Both the position numbers and the translations under genes were made by a program. The notes under the pieces are model-generated. The model ran no database searches. It had not been told where the DNA came from and saw only the letters and a list, made by a program, of their open reading frames with translations. From contig JAHDHI010000004.1 in the NCBI GenBank assembly GCA_020631395.1, forward strand, positions 1 through 64,000: a DNA stretch of 64,000 nucleotides. Reading direction: 5' to 3'. The stretch is from Bizionia sp. (GTDB lineage: Bacteria > Bacteroidota > Bacteroidia > Flavobacteriales > Flavobacteriaceae). Shown piece after piece: positions 27,054 to 35,849 of the stretch (its first letter is position 1; each line of letters starts with the position of its first letter).

Positions 27054-29810
27054 ATGGATAAATATTCCTTTTTAAACGCAGCACATACAGCATACTTTGC
27101 TGAATTATACGAACAATATCTTGAAAACCCAGATTCCGTAGAACCAAGTTGGAGAGCCTTTTTTCAAGGTTATGACTTTGGAAGTGAAAATTATGGAATG
27201 GAGGGAGAAATAGTTGAAGGCGTATCAACTCAGATTCCAGAACATGTTCAAAAAGAATTTCAAGTGGTGAAATTGATAGATGGTTATAGAAACAGAGGCC
27301 ATTTGTTCACCAAGACCAACCCGGTTAGAGCGCGAAGAAAATATGCGCCTACCTTGGAGATCGAAAATTTCGGCCTTTCCGCATCAGATTTGAACACGAC
27401 CTTCAATGCTGGGGAGATTTTGGGTGTGGGACCACAGACACTACAACAGATAATAGACCATCTGGAAACCATATATTGCGACTCCATAGGTGTCGAGTAC
27501 ATGTACATTCGTAAGCCAGAGGAGATAAAATGGATTCAAAACAAGCTGAACATCAATGACAATCAGCCCAAGTTTTCTGAAGACAGAAAAAAATACATTC
27601 TAAAAAAACTCAACGAAGCCGTCTCTTTCGAAAGTTTTCTACATACCAAATACGTAGGACAAAAGCGTTTTTCCTTGGAAGGAGGGGAGTCTTTGATTCC
27701 TGCCTTGGATGCAATCATAGAGAGAGCAGCAGATCTTGGAGTCAAGGAATTTGTAATGGGAATGGCACATCGTGGTCGTTTGAGTACATTGAAAAACATC
27801 TTTGGGAAATCCGCAAAGGACATCTTTAGTGAGTTCGATGGCAAGGATTATGAGGAAAAGGTATTCGACGGAGACGTAAAATACCATTTGGGCTTAACGA
27901 GCAATCGTAAAACGGATTCAGGAAAGAAGATACATTTGAGCATCGCACCCAATCCATCCCACCTGGAGACGGTAGGCGCAGTGGTAGAAGGTATCGCGAG
28001 AGCAAAGCAAGACAAGTATCATAAAGAGGACTTTAGCAAGGTGTTACCAATAGTAGTACATGGCGATGCAGCCATTGCTGGACAAGGATTGGTATACGAA
28101 TTGGTGCAAATGGCACAGTTGGATGGTTACAAGACCAATGGTACCATACATATCGTAGTGAACAACCAAATAGGATTCACAACCAATTATTTGGATGCGC
28201 GTTCCAGTACCTATTGCACGGATGTAGGGAAAGTGACGTTGTCTCCCGTATTGCACGTAAATGCTGACGATGTGGAAGCCGTGGTACATGCCATGCTGTT
28301 TGCCTTGGATTTCAGGATGGAATTTAAAAGAGATGTCTTCATAGACTTGTTGGGGTATAGGAAATATGGGCACAACGAAGGTGACGAGCCACGTTTTACA
28401 CAACCAAAGTTGTACAAGGCCATCTCTAAGCACTCCAACCCAAGAGACATCTATGCAGAAAGATTGATGGCTCAAGGCGTCATAACGAAAGATCACGTCA
28501 AGCAATTGGAAAAGGAGTACAAGGATTCGTTGGAGGAAAAACTAATAGACTCCCGTAAAGAAGACACGACGGTGATTACACCATTCATGCAAGATGAATG
28601 GACGGATTTTTCAAGAGTGGATGAGACAGAGATGATGAAACCTGTCGATACGACAACGACAAGGGAAAAGCTTGAAGAAATAACAAAGGTAATTTCCAAC
28701 TTGCCAGAAGATAAGAAGTTCATTCGCAAGATAGAACGTTTGATACAGTCTAGGCAAAAAATGTTCGATGAGGACAAGTTGGATTGGGCCATGGCCGAGC
28801 ATTTGGCTTATGGAACCCTCTTGGAAGAAGGTTACAATGTCAGGATTTCCGGACAAGATGTAGAGCGTGGAACATTTTCACACAGACATGCAGTCGTAAA
28901 GGTTGAAGATAGTGAAGAAGAAGTAGTATTGCTAAATAACATCAGTGAGAAACAAGGCGATTTCCACATATACAATTCATTGTTATCTGAATACGGTGTC
29001 GTAGGTTTCGATTATGGTTACGCAATGGCCAGTCCAAAAACATTGACCATCTGGGAAGCACAGTTTGGGGACTTTAGCAATGGAGCTCAAATTATGTTGG
29101 ATCAATACATCTCTGCAGGAGAAGACAAGTGGAAGACTCAAAACGGATTGGTAATGTTATTGCCACATGGTTATGAAAATCAAGGAGCGGAACACTCTTC
29201 AGCAAGAATGGAGCGTTACTTGCAACTATGTGCGAAGGACAATATGTACATTGCAGATTGTACCACACCAGAAAATATGTTCCATTTGTTGCGTAGGCAA
29301 ATGAAGGCAGGATTCAGAAAGCCATTGATAGTATTTACGCCAAAAAGTCTATTGCGTCACCCTAAAGCTGTTTCTTCAGTAGATTCTTTTGTGAATGGAA
29401 GCTTCCAAACTGTAATAGGAGATGATGTAGTGGAGACTAGTAAAGTGAAGACATTGGTGTTTGTAACAGGAAAGTTCTATTATGATTTGGATGAAGAGAG
29501 AGAAAAACTGGAAAGAGAAGATGTTGCCATTGTCAGGATAGAGCAGTTGTTCCCATTGCCAACTAAGGAAATGCGTAATGTGTTGAAAGAATACAAAGAC
29601 GCAAAAGATGTCGTTTGGGCTCAAGAAGAGCCAAGAAACATGGGAGCCTATGGCCACATGCTAATGCATTTTGATGAAGCTAAAACCTTTAGAGTAGCAT
29701 CTAGAAGGCCTTATGGAGCTCCTTCGGCAGGAAGCTCAACGCGTTCAAAGAAACGCCATCAGGAAGTTATAGATTACGTATTCGACAAGTCAAAAAACAA
29801 TCAGCGTTAA
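27054..29810 (+). CDS. sucA: 2-oxoglutarate dehydrogenase E1 component
   Basis: A 918-residue thiamine-diphosphate enzyme that decarboxylates 2-oxoglutarate in the TCA cycle and passes the succinyl group to E2. The N-terminal OGDH signature (YFAELYEQYLENPDSVEPSWRAFFQGY) is followed by the core with MGMAHRGRLSTLKNI, the ThDP-binding HGDAAIAGQGLVYE, and the transketolase-like half with AQFGDFSNGAQIMLDQYI. Length is normal. E2 (odhB) follows after one small gene; E3 is not in the window. Confidence 0.97.
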   Translation: MDKYSFLNAAHTAYFAELYEQYLENPDSVEPSWRAFFQGYDFGSENYGMEGEIVEGVSTQIPEHVQKEFQVVKLIDGYRNRGHLFTKTNPVRARRKYAPTLEIENFGLSASDLNTTFNAGEILGVGPQTLQQIIDHLETIYCDSIGVEYMYIRKPEEIKWIQNKLNINDNQPKFSEDRKKYILKKLNEAVSFESFLHTKYVGQKRFSLEGGESLIPALDAIIERAADLGVKEFVMGMAHRGRLSTLKNIFGKSAKDIFSEFDGKDYEEKVFDGDVKYHLGLTSNRKTDSGKKIHLSIAPNPSHLETVGAVVEGIARAKQDKYHKEDFSKVLPIVVHGDAAIAGQGLVYELVQMAQLDGYKTNGTIHIVVNNQIGFTTNYLDARSSTYCTDVGKVTLSPVLHVNADDVEAVVHAMLFALDFRMEFKRDVFIDLLGYRKYGHNEGDEPRFTQPKLYKAISKHSNPRDIYAERLMAQGVITKDHVKQLEKEYKDSLEEKLIDSRKEDTTVITPFMQDEWTDFSRVDETEMMKPVDTTTTREKLEEITKVISNLPEDKKFIRKIERLIQSRQKMFDEDKLDWAMAEHLAYGTLLEEGYNVRISGQDVERGTFSHRHAVVKVEDSEEEVVLLNNISEKQGDFHIYNSLLSEYGVVGFDYGYAMASPKTLTIWEAQFGDFSNGAQIMLDQYISAGEDKWKTQNGLVMLLPHGYENQGAEHSSARMERYLQLCAKDNMYIADCTTPENMFHLLRRQMKAGFRKPLIVFTPKSLLRHPKAVSSVDSFVNGSFQTVIGDDVVETSKVKTLVFVTGKFYYDLDEEREKLEREDVAIVRIEQLFPLPTKEMRNVLKEYKDAKDVVWAQEEPRNMGAYGHMLMHFDEAKTFRVASRRPYGAPSAGSSTRSKKRHQEVIDYVFDKSKNNQR

Positions 29811-29854
29811 CACCATTGAAGGATTCAAAACTTCAATCTTAAATACATAGAAAA

Positions 29855-30226
29855 ATGAAAAAAGGACTTTTAATTATCGCACTATTATGCTTCTCATTGG
29901 GATTTTCACAAACCAACAGAGAATCCATTGAAAAAGCAGCCAACAATTTTCAAACGGCATTCAATGCTTCGGACTATGATGCCATTTTCGATATGTTTGA
30001 CAGTAAGATGAAGGCAGAATTCCCATTGGAAAGAACCAAACTCTTTTTCAAAAGAATAAAAGAGTCCCGTGGAGAGATCAAATCTATGGAATATTACAAA
30101 CTTAGAGAGAAAGCTTTAGTCTATAAGACGACCTTTGAAAAGGATGTCATGGACGTTCGTTTGAGTTTGAATGAAAAAAATGGAAAACTAAGTGGCTTGT
30201 ATGTAGTCGCCATAGCAAAGAAATAA
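29855..30226 (+). CDS. Small secreted protein between sucA and odhB (DUF3887-like)
   Basis: A 123-residue protein with a signal peptide (MKKGLLIIALLCFSLGFSQ). The core AANNFQTAFNASDYDAIFDMFDSKMKAEFPLERTKLFFKRIKESRGEI looks like the NTF2-like/DUF3887 pattern. It lies 44 bp after sucA and 68 bp before odhB on the same strand. An exported protein inside a TCA-cycle operon is unexpected; it may simply share the transcript. Confidence 0.75.
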   Translation: MKKGLLIIALLCFSLGFSQTNRESIEKAANNFQTAFNASDYDAIFDMFDSKMKAEFPLERTKLFFKRIKESRGEIKSMEYYKLREKALVYKTTFEKDVMDVRLSLNEKNGKLSGLYVVAIAKK

Positions 30227-30294
30227 AGCAATATTAAAAACAAATTAGTCTAAAAAATACAGCAGACTTAAAAAACACATAAAATTATAGTACA

Positions 30295-31506
30295 ATGATT
30301 TTAGAAATGAAAGTGCCTTCTCCAGGAGAGTCGATTACAGAAGTTGAAATAGCAGAATGGTTAGTTCAAGATGGCGATTATGTCGAAAAGGACCAAGCCA
30401 TTGCCGAGGTGGATAGTGACAAGGCAACATTGGAACTTCCTGCGGAAGCAAGCGGAACCATTACTCTTAAAGCAGAAGAAGGCGATGCCGTCGCTGTAGG
30501 ACAAGTGGTTTGTTTAATAGATACGAGTGCAGCAAAGCCAGAAGGTGATGAGCCAGCCAAAACCGAAGAAAAAGTAGAGGCGCCTAAAGTCGAATCTTCT
30601 AAGCCAGCAGCTACGGAAGCAAAAACCTATGCAACAGGTACTGCAAGCCCAGCAGCCAAAAAGATATTGGCAGAAAAAGGAATGGATGCCAGTACTATTT
30701 CCGGAACAGGAAAAGATGGACGTATTACCAAAGAAGATGCTGTTAAGGCTGTGCCTTCCATGGGAACTCCAACAGGAGGAAACCGAGGTACTTCAAGAAG
30801 TAAGATGTCTATGTTGCGTCGCAAAGTGGCAGAACGTTTGGTGGAAGCCAAGAATACGACAGCAATGCTTACTACTTTTAACGAGGTGGACATGTCCCCT
30901 ATCTTTGCATTGCGCAAGGAATACAAGGAAACGTTCAAGGCCAAGCATGGTGTAGGATTGGGATTCATGTCTTTTTTCACATTGGCAGTGGTCAGAGCTT
31001 TGAAGATGTATCCTGCAGTGAATTCAATGATCGATGGCAAAGAAATGCTGTCTTATGATTTTGTTGATGTCAGCATCGCCGTTTCTGGACCAAAGGGATT
31101 AATGGTTCCAGTAATTAGAAATGCTGAGAACTTGTCTTTTAGAGGTGTTGAAGCTGAGGTGAAACGTTTGGCGCTTCGTGCCCGCGATGGAAAGATCACT
31201 GTGGACGAGATGACAGGAGGAACCTTTACCATCTCCAATGGAGGGGTATTTGGAAGCATGCTTTCCACACCAATCATAAACCCACCTCAAAGTGGGATTT
31301 TGGGAATGCACAACATTGTTGAACGACCTGTAGCCATAGATGGGCAAGTGGTGATTCGTCCAATCATGTACGTCGCCTTGTCTTATGATCATAGAATTAT
31401 AGATGGAAAGGAGAGTGTAGGATTCTTGGTTGCAGTTAAAGAAGCCTTGGAAAACCCAACGGAATTATTGATGGACAATGACATCAAGAAAGCTTTGGAA
31501 TTGTAA
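30295..31506 (+). CDS. odhB: 2-oxoglutarate dehydrogenase E2 (dihydrolipoamide succinyltransferase)
   Basis: A 403-residue protein. The lipoyl domain (1-75) carries the lipoylated lysine K43 in [10 protein letters not shown] linker and a peripheral subunit-binding domain ([33 protein letters not shown], about 118-150) precede the catalytic domain ending in [16 protein letters not shown] with the active-site His. It transfers succinyl from E1 to CoA. One lipoyl domain is normal for this E2. Confidence 0.96.
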   Translation: MILEMKVPSPGESITEVEIAEWLVQDGDYVEKDQAIAEVDSDKATLELPAEASGTITLKAEEGDAVAVGQVVCLIDTSAAKPEGDEPAKTEEKVEAPKVESSKPAATEAKTYATGTASPAAKKILAEKGMDASTISGTGKDGRITKEDAVKAVPSMGTPTGGNRGTSRSKMSMLRRKVAERLVEAKNTTAMLTTFNEVDMSPIFALRKEYKETFKAKHGVGLGFMSFFTLAVVRALKMYPAVNSMIDGKEMLSYDFVDVSIAVSGPKGLMVPVIRNAENLSFRGVEAEVKRLALRARDGKITVDEMTGGTFTISNGGVFGSMLSTPIINPPQSGILGMHNIVERPVAIDGQVVIRPIMYVALSYDHRIIDGKESVGFLVAVKEALENPTELLMDNDIKKALEL

Positions 31507-31526
31507 GATCACATTAATAAAACATA

Positions 31527-31560
31527 AAAAGGCGCAATCTAAACAGGTTGCGCCTTTTCT
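31527..31560 (+). terminator. Terminator of the sucA-odhB unit
   Basis: AAAAGGCGCAA-tctaaacagg-TTGCGCCTTTT forms an 11-bp stem with a T-rich tail, 20 bp after the odhB stop codon. Confidence 0.85.
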
Positions 31561-31943
31561 TATATTGACTGATGCCATAGACGCATTCAATGGATCGAGC
31601 TCAACAAATATTCTGGTTAATCTAAAAGCCATTTTGTTGAGCTGGTACAGTCTATTTGTGTCATTGGCAAATTAAGCATAGAGAGCCGATGTGCCCTAGT
31701 ACTTCTCTAACTTATTATTCTACCAAGGATTGTTCCAGTCAATAAGTATTTGAAATAATCACGAAAAATATTACTAAGAAACTCTCGATGATTTAAACCA
31801 TAGAGGATCAACTAAAAAACATAGTCGGAGTAGAACATTCTAGAGGTTGGAATTCATGAACTTGGCTGCTAGTCTTAATTGCTTGTTCTTTCTCAATAAA
31901 AAGCAGCATTAAATGTTTTTTTGCTTCATAGAGAGGTATCTAT
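31561..31943. other. Intergenic region with an 11-bp inverted repeat
   Basis: No gene is supportable here. A perfect inverted repeat AGCTCAACAAA (31598-31608) / TTTGTTGAGCT (31633-31643) with a 24-bp spacer is present. It has no T run and could be a degenerate mobile-element end. The rest is featureless. Confidence 0.5.
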
Positions 31944-33154
31944 TTGAAAAACAGTGTAAATTTCTATTATTATGAGAATAGCATTTGGAATAAATTGCAA
32001 AGTCGAACTAGAGATAATTACAAATTGGTCAAAGACATTTCTGATTTAGCAGATGAACTTGCTGCTGGAGGAGGAGCAAAATATTTATTGTCATCTAACT
32101 ACTTGTACGAAATTAATGGTACAGTATCTATGGATTTCCCCATTGAACTCAATGAAGCCTATGTAAAAGGCGAGGACAATGTAGAAGATCGATTGGTAAA
32201 TGCTACAGGTGGAACATTTTTTACAGGCAATACGGGCGGGAATTTAAAAAGATTGACCATAGTTAGCGTTGGGGAACAGGTGTTCGACATTACTGGCAGT
32301 GGTACAGAAAACTTAATATGTTTGGCGGTTAATTTCATAGGAGCTAGCTCAATAGGTTCTTTAAGTACTTTAAACATAGTGTTTTTCAACACAGGTCAGT
32401 TTATAAACAATTCTGGAGGTATTGTTGCCACTGACATAAACTCTTATTTTATGACTTTGATTACTTGGACCAATACAAATGCAGGTACGTTTTTAACCTT
32501 GTCGGGAACGTATACAGAGATCCAACTTACCAATTCCAATGTCAATATAGCTTCTGGGGTGGGTATTGATGTGTCTGCGAATCCAACTGTAGGGCAAGCT
32601 ACTATATTTAATGTGGCTTTTTCAGGAGCGGGGACTTACGTTAATGGCTTTACTAGTGGCACGTATGTAGGGTATAATTTCACCAACGATTGGTTTGTTA
32701 ACTGCCCAGGCATACCTTTGGAGGCAGATTGGGTTGCTACGGGATACTATAGTATGGTAAATATTACAACGGTAACACCTTTGGTTGCGATACCACAGTC
32801 AAAATTTTAGGAACAACCACAGCCGCCAATTTATTTAGGACGACATCTACAGTTGACAATAGAATTGCCTTTGTAGGAAAAACAGATAGAGAATTCTAGG
32901 TAGTGTGTACAGGAACTCTAAACCATTCCTTAAATAACGCAAGGGAGTATGAGTTTTATGTGTATAAGAATGGAGTGCAAGTGCCCGCAATTTCTGCTGA
33001 GAGACGGTTTGCTAAAGACGACATAGGAAATTTCACCTTAACAGGGATTTTGTCTATGCAGCCTAGTGACTACATAGAGGTTTGGGTGTCTATCAACAAT
33101 GTCAATAATGTTCCAGATTGTCTAGTTGAACGAATGAGTGTCGTATTGAAATAA
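31944..33154 (+). pseudogene. Decayed phage-tail-like structural protein
   Basis: The first part (31944-32810, 288 residues) lacks a convincing start and reads from an internal position. It is a glycine/threonine/asparagine-rich beta-type sequence like phage fibre proteins. Near 32770 the frame shifts, and continuation reads GNTFGCDTTVKILGTTTAAN and VDNRIAFVGKTDREF. An in-frame TAG at 32897 follows, then VVCTGTLNHSLNNAREYEFYVYKNGVQVP to a stop at 33154. One frameshift plus one nonsense codon mark a dead gene. No other phage genes are next to it. Confidence 0.65.
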
Positions 33155-33155
33155 T

Positions 33156-33184
33156 AAGGCTTTGGTTTCCCTCATGCCTTTTTC
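33156..33184 (+). terminator. Weak terminator after the decayed gene
   Basis: AAGGC-N15-GCCTTTTT forms a short stem with a T run. It may also serve minus-strand transcription from the peptide genes. Confidence 0.4.
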
Positions 33185-33205
33185 CTTCTGTGTTTGCATA
33201 CGTAG

Positions 33206-33316
33206 TTAGCTGATTAAAAAGAAACCTGCAACGATGTTTATGGATATGACAATGATGGCAATAATAATGATTCCTATGATCAGGTTCCTGTTGTTCTCTC
33301 CTCTTATCTTTTCCAT
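33206..33316 (-). CDS. 36-residue hydrophobic membrane peptide, copy 1
   Basis: The frame starts MEKIRGENNRNL and continues with about 20 hydrophobic residues (IIGIIIIAIIVISINIVAGF) to FLIS-stop. One membrane helix follows a charged N-terminus. It pairs with a second copy at 33515-33625. Of 16 codons that differ between them, 11 are synonymous and the other five are conservative or mild (R/K twice, I/M, I/V, I/T), which indicates selection on the peptide. Size and hydrophobicity resemble type I toxins or stress peptides, but no function is known. Confidence 0.7.
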   Translation of the reverse strand: MEKIRGENNRNLIIGIIIIAIIVISINIVAGFFLIS

Positions 33317-33457
33317 GATTGTTGAGATTTTTAACTATTTCACATTCAGTTGTATATCTATAAAGACATCTATTGGTTCAAATACCCTACTGTTCAATAG
33401 TTAACGAGTGTTAACGAACCATTGGGAAACCATAAGGAATTGATTGGAATATACGAG

Positions 33458-33492
33458 AAAAGCGTAACCTGATCCTCAAGTTACGCTTTTTT
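33458..33492. terminator. Terminator after peptide copy 2
   Basis: AAAAGCGTAAC-ctgatcctcaa-GTTACGCTTTTTT is an 11-bp stem with T runs on both strands, just downstream of the minus-strand peptide gene that ends at 33515. Confidence 0.8.
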
Positions 33493-33514
33493 CCTCCTGT
33501 ATTTGCATACGTCG

Positions 33515-33625
33515 TTAGCTGGTTAAAAAGAAACCTGCAACGATGTTTATGGATATGACTATGACAGCGATAATCATAATCCCTATGATCAAATTCTTAT
33601 TGTTTTCCCCTTTTATTTTTTCCAT
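33515..33625 (-). CDS. 36-residue hydrophobic membrane peptide, copy 2
   Basis: MEKIKGENNKNL is followed by one long hydrophobic helix (IIGIMIIAVIVISINIVAGF) and FLTS-stop. It is a paralogue of the peptide at 33206-33316, 300 bp away. Upstream on the same strand are a stable hairpin (33665-33694) and the operator/promoter unit at 33733-33782, so this peptide is the likely product of that promoter. Like copy 1, it has no Shine-Dalgarno sequence. Confidence 0.72.
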   Translation of the reverse strand: MEKIKGENNKNLIIGIMIIAVIVISINIVAGFFLTS

Positions 33626-33664
33626 GACTGATAGCACTTTAAAATAGATTTTATTTAAATTGAA

Positions 33665-33694
33665 GACTCTGCACCATAGCTATGATGCAGAGTC
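33665..33694 (-). promoter_or_regulatory. Leader hairpin upstream of peptide copy 2
   Basis: GACTCTGCA-N12-TGCAGAGTC forms a 9-bp stem that extends inward. It has no clear T run on the minus strand, so it is more likely a leader structure or attenuator than a full terminator. Confidence 0.5.
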
Positions 33695-33732
33695 ATCTGA
33701 TAATTCCCCTAAAGAATTAATTAATAGCAATG

Positions 33733-33782
33733 TAAAGGTAAAATGAATATGCGAGTTATGAAATACGTAGTTCTACGTATTT
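33733..33782 (-). promoter_or_regulatory. Regulatory unit 1: palindrome plus -7 box upstream of the peptide gene
   Basis: Palindrome AAATACGTAG-tt-CTACGTATTT is at 33761-33782. After 20 bp the minus strand reads TACCTTTA (33740-33733), a near match to TAnnTTTG. The expected start is near 33727, giving a leader of about 100 nt before the peptide ATG. No -33 TTG is evident, consistent with activator dependence. Confidence 0.65.
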
Positions 33783-33959
33783 TTTTGGACTACATTTTTA
33801 GATTGATTTTCTTTGTAAAGCATTGAAAACATTGAGGTTTTATTGTTTTGTTGATTGTAGGGCATAGAATGGGGTGGTTTTTGAAAACACCCGTGAAACG
33901 TCTACAATGGCTATGTTCGGTATTGGCTTTTCCTTGTGTGAGACCTATGCAATGGTCAT

Positions 33960-34028
33960 AAAAAAAGCTTCAAAACAGTATTACAAGTTTTGAAGCTTTA
34001 GTAATTCTCCCTAAAGAATCGATTTATA
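33960..34028 (-). ncRNA. Candidate small RNA of unit 2, about 70 nt
   Basis: From the predicted start (about 34028) the minus strand carries a small stem-loop (ATTCT-TTAGGG-AGAAT), then a terminator AAAGCTTCAAAAC/GTTTTGAAGCTTT with a T run. No open frame fits. Confidence 0.55.
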
Positions 34029-34033
34029 GCACT

Positions 34034-34084
34034 GTAAAGATAAAATGAATATTTGAATTGTGAAATACGTAGAACTACGTATTT
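34034..34084 (-). promoter_or_regulatory. Regulatory unit 2: palindrome plus -7 box
   Basis: Palindrome AAATACGTAG-aa-CTACGTATTT at 34063-34084; minus-strand TATCTTTA at 34041-34034, 21 bp away. Confidence 0.65.
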
Positions 34085-34365
34085 TTTATGAATCATTTTT
34101 GGATTGTAACACGTTTGATAATCAGTAAATTGAAGAGTTGGATCAAGTGATAGGGTAGTAAAAGACAATGTGCAGCCATTACATTTTAATTTCTAGCCTT
34201 ATTATATGACACATAATTATCTTCTTGAGTACAGTAGAAAGGAGTCCTGTTTAATGATAATGTAAAAAAAGAAGTTTCGTACTTCAGCTTATCTAGAGGG
34301 CGAAAGACTCTATAAGACATTAAATTATGCATTGTTTACTTTTTCATGTCCAAGCCTCAAGGCAT

Positions 34366-34441
34366 AAAAAAAAGCTCCAAGAAACAACAATGTCGTTTTT
34401 TGAAGCCTTTAAAATAATTCTCCCTAAGAATTAATTGATAG
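34366..34441 (-). ncRNA. Candidate small RNA of unit 3, about 75 nt
   Basis: The minus strand from about 34441 has stem-loop AATTCT-TAGGG-AGAATT, then an imperfect G-U containing terminator (AAAGGCTTCAAAAAAC pairs with GTTTCTTGGAGCTTT) and a T run. It is nearly identical to units 4 and 5. Confidence 0.55.
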
Positions 34442-34446
34442 TGATG

Positions 34447-34496
34447 TAAAGATAAAAGGAATAGTCGAGTTGTGAAATACGTAGAACTACGTATTT
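34447..34496 (-). promoter_or_regulatory. Regulatory unit 3: palindrome plus -7 box
   Basis: Palindrome AAATACGTAG-aa-CTACGTATTT at 34475-34496; minus-strand TATCTTTA at 34454-34447, 20 bp away. Confidence 0.65.
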
Positions 34497-34649
34497 TTTT
34501 AGAGGCTTTTTTCACTGTGAAAGTCCCAAAAACATTGAGCTGTATGATGATTTGTTGCAAATTGCATTCGTTTTCAGCAAACTGTACAAAGTGAAAAAAA
34601 AACCAAGAAGTCTTCCTTGTTTGATGCTTTGGCTGTCGGTAAAAGAGTT

Positions 34650-35245
34650 TCATTTTTTAATGAACTTTATGGCACCATGGTTGTTCATCTTCAAGAAATA
34701 CGTTTCATCTGTAAGTTTCCGGACATCTATTTTTCCGTCTACCGAAACGACACCGTCAAAGACCTCAGCCCCCAAAACATCGTATACGACAAATTTTTCT
34801 CCTTTGATCAAACCAGAAACCTGAATGAAGTCGTTAGTCGGGTTTGGATAAAATTTAATGGAATGATTCATGGCAAAGTCGTCATCTATTGAAAGAGTGG
34901 AAATGGGATGCTTGACAATTGCACCATCGAAAAAGTCTATTCTTATAGAAATATATATGTCATTTCCAACAATGATGATGTCTGAAAGGGTATTTTCCCC
35001 ATTGTCGACTGTTAACACATCTACTATTGCTGGCGTAGACTCTGTGACATCCACCTTGGAAAGTGTAGCGTTATTTTGAGTAAAGTACAAATCATTTCCA
35101 TGGAATCTCAAATTAAAAGTCGATCCCAATCCATTTACCACGTCTGTTATTGTTGGTGTAGTCTCGGTAATGTCAATCTTGGAGATTTTACCGACCCCAT
35201 ATTTTATTTGGGTAAAATACAAATCGTTTCCCTGTTTGTCGACAG
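34650..35245 (-). pseudogene. 5'-truncated copy of a type IX-secreted repeat protein
   Basis: This frame (190 residues from its first ATG) is closely similar to the C-terminal half of the protein at 37106-38185, sharing GVGKISKIDITETTPTI and the whole sorting domain (HSIKFYPNPTNDFIQVSGLI and onward). Homology continues a few codons upstream of the ATG to about 35245 (GNDLYFTQ) and then breaks off at a stop. Signal peptide and first propeller repeats are missing, so it cannot be exported as such. Confidence 0.75.
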
Positions 35246-35565
35246 TGGTTATGCTGTTGATTATTTAGTCGCTCGTCAAAGCGATTGTTTTTTACAAGTA
35301 ATAGTTTAGAAGGGGTCGGGCAAACACGTGCTTTAATTTTAGGGACATCCAATGAATGTTTATTGTGACAAGGTGCTTTAAGTCTTTATTATTTTCTTTT
35401 CTATGTTTTTGAAGCGAACAAAAACTATTTTAATTTCAATGATTTGTTTAAAGGACAACATACAGGTTATATACCCTACTTTTTTTACGAAGAATATTTC
35501 GCATTTGTTTGGTTTAGAGCGATATGGAGTCTTTATATGGATTAATGAAGTCTTCCATTCCTACA

Positions 35566-35642
35566 TAAAAAAAGCCCCAAGAAACGACTATGTCGTTTTT
35601 TGAAGCCTTTAAAATAATTCTCCCTCAAGAATCAATTGATAT
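35566..35642 (-). ncRNA. Candidate small RNA of unit 4, about 75 nt
   Basis: Same organisation as unit 3: stem-loop ATTCT-TGAGGG-AGAAT and terminator with arms around AAAAAACGACATAGTCGTTT, ending in a T run. The loop sequence differs slightly. Confidence 0.55.
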
Positions 35643-35647
35643 CAATG

Positions 35648-35697
35648 TAAAGGTAAAATGAATAATCGAGCTGTGAAATACGTAGAACTACGTATTT
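35648..35697 (-). promoter_or_regulatory. Regulatory unit 4: palindrome plus -7 box
   Basis: Palindrome AAATACGTAG-aa-CTACGTATTT at 35676-35697; minus-strand TACCTTTA at 35655-35648, 20 bp away. Confidence 0.65.
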
Positions 35698-35849
35698 TTT
35701 CATAACCTCTTTTTAGGTTTCAAAGCCTTGCCGTAATTGGAGCTTGTGATGTTTTGTTACAAGTTTCAATCGTTTTTGACAAATATTGCCAAATAAAGAA
35801 AGCAAGGAAGCTTCTCTTCTTGATCAAATGATTTGTTAGTAAAAGAGTT

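Noticed and set aside
28044-28505. Long antisense frame within sucA
   Set aside because: Shadow of a strongly conserved coding sequence; composition mirrors the sense codons.
33199-33208. Half palindromes ATACGTAGTT / ATACGTCGTT at the stop codons of the two peptide genes as extra operators
   Set aside because: Only half sites, no TAnnTTT box at the right distance, and probably just part of the duplicated segment.
34183-34329. 48-codon minus-strand frame beginning MHNLMSYRVF between units 2 and 3
   Set aside because: No similarity to the peptide pair, no paralogue in the window and no recognisable feature; probably chance.
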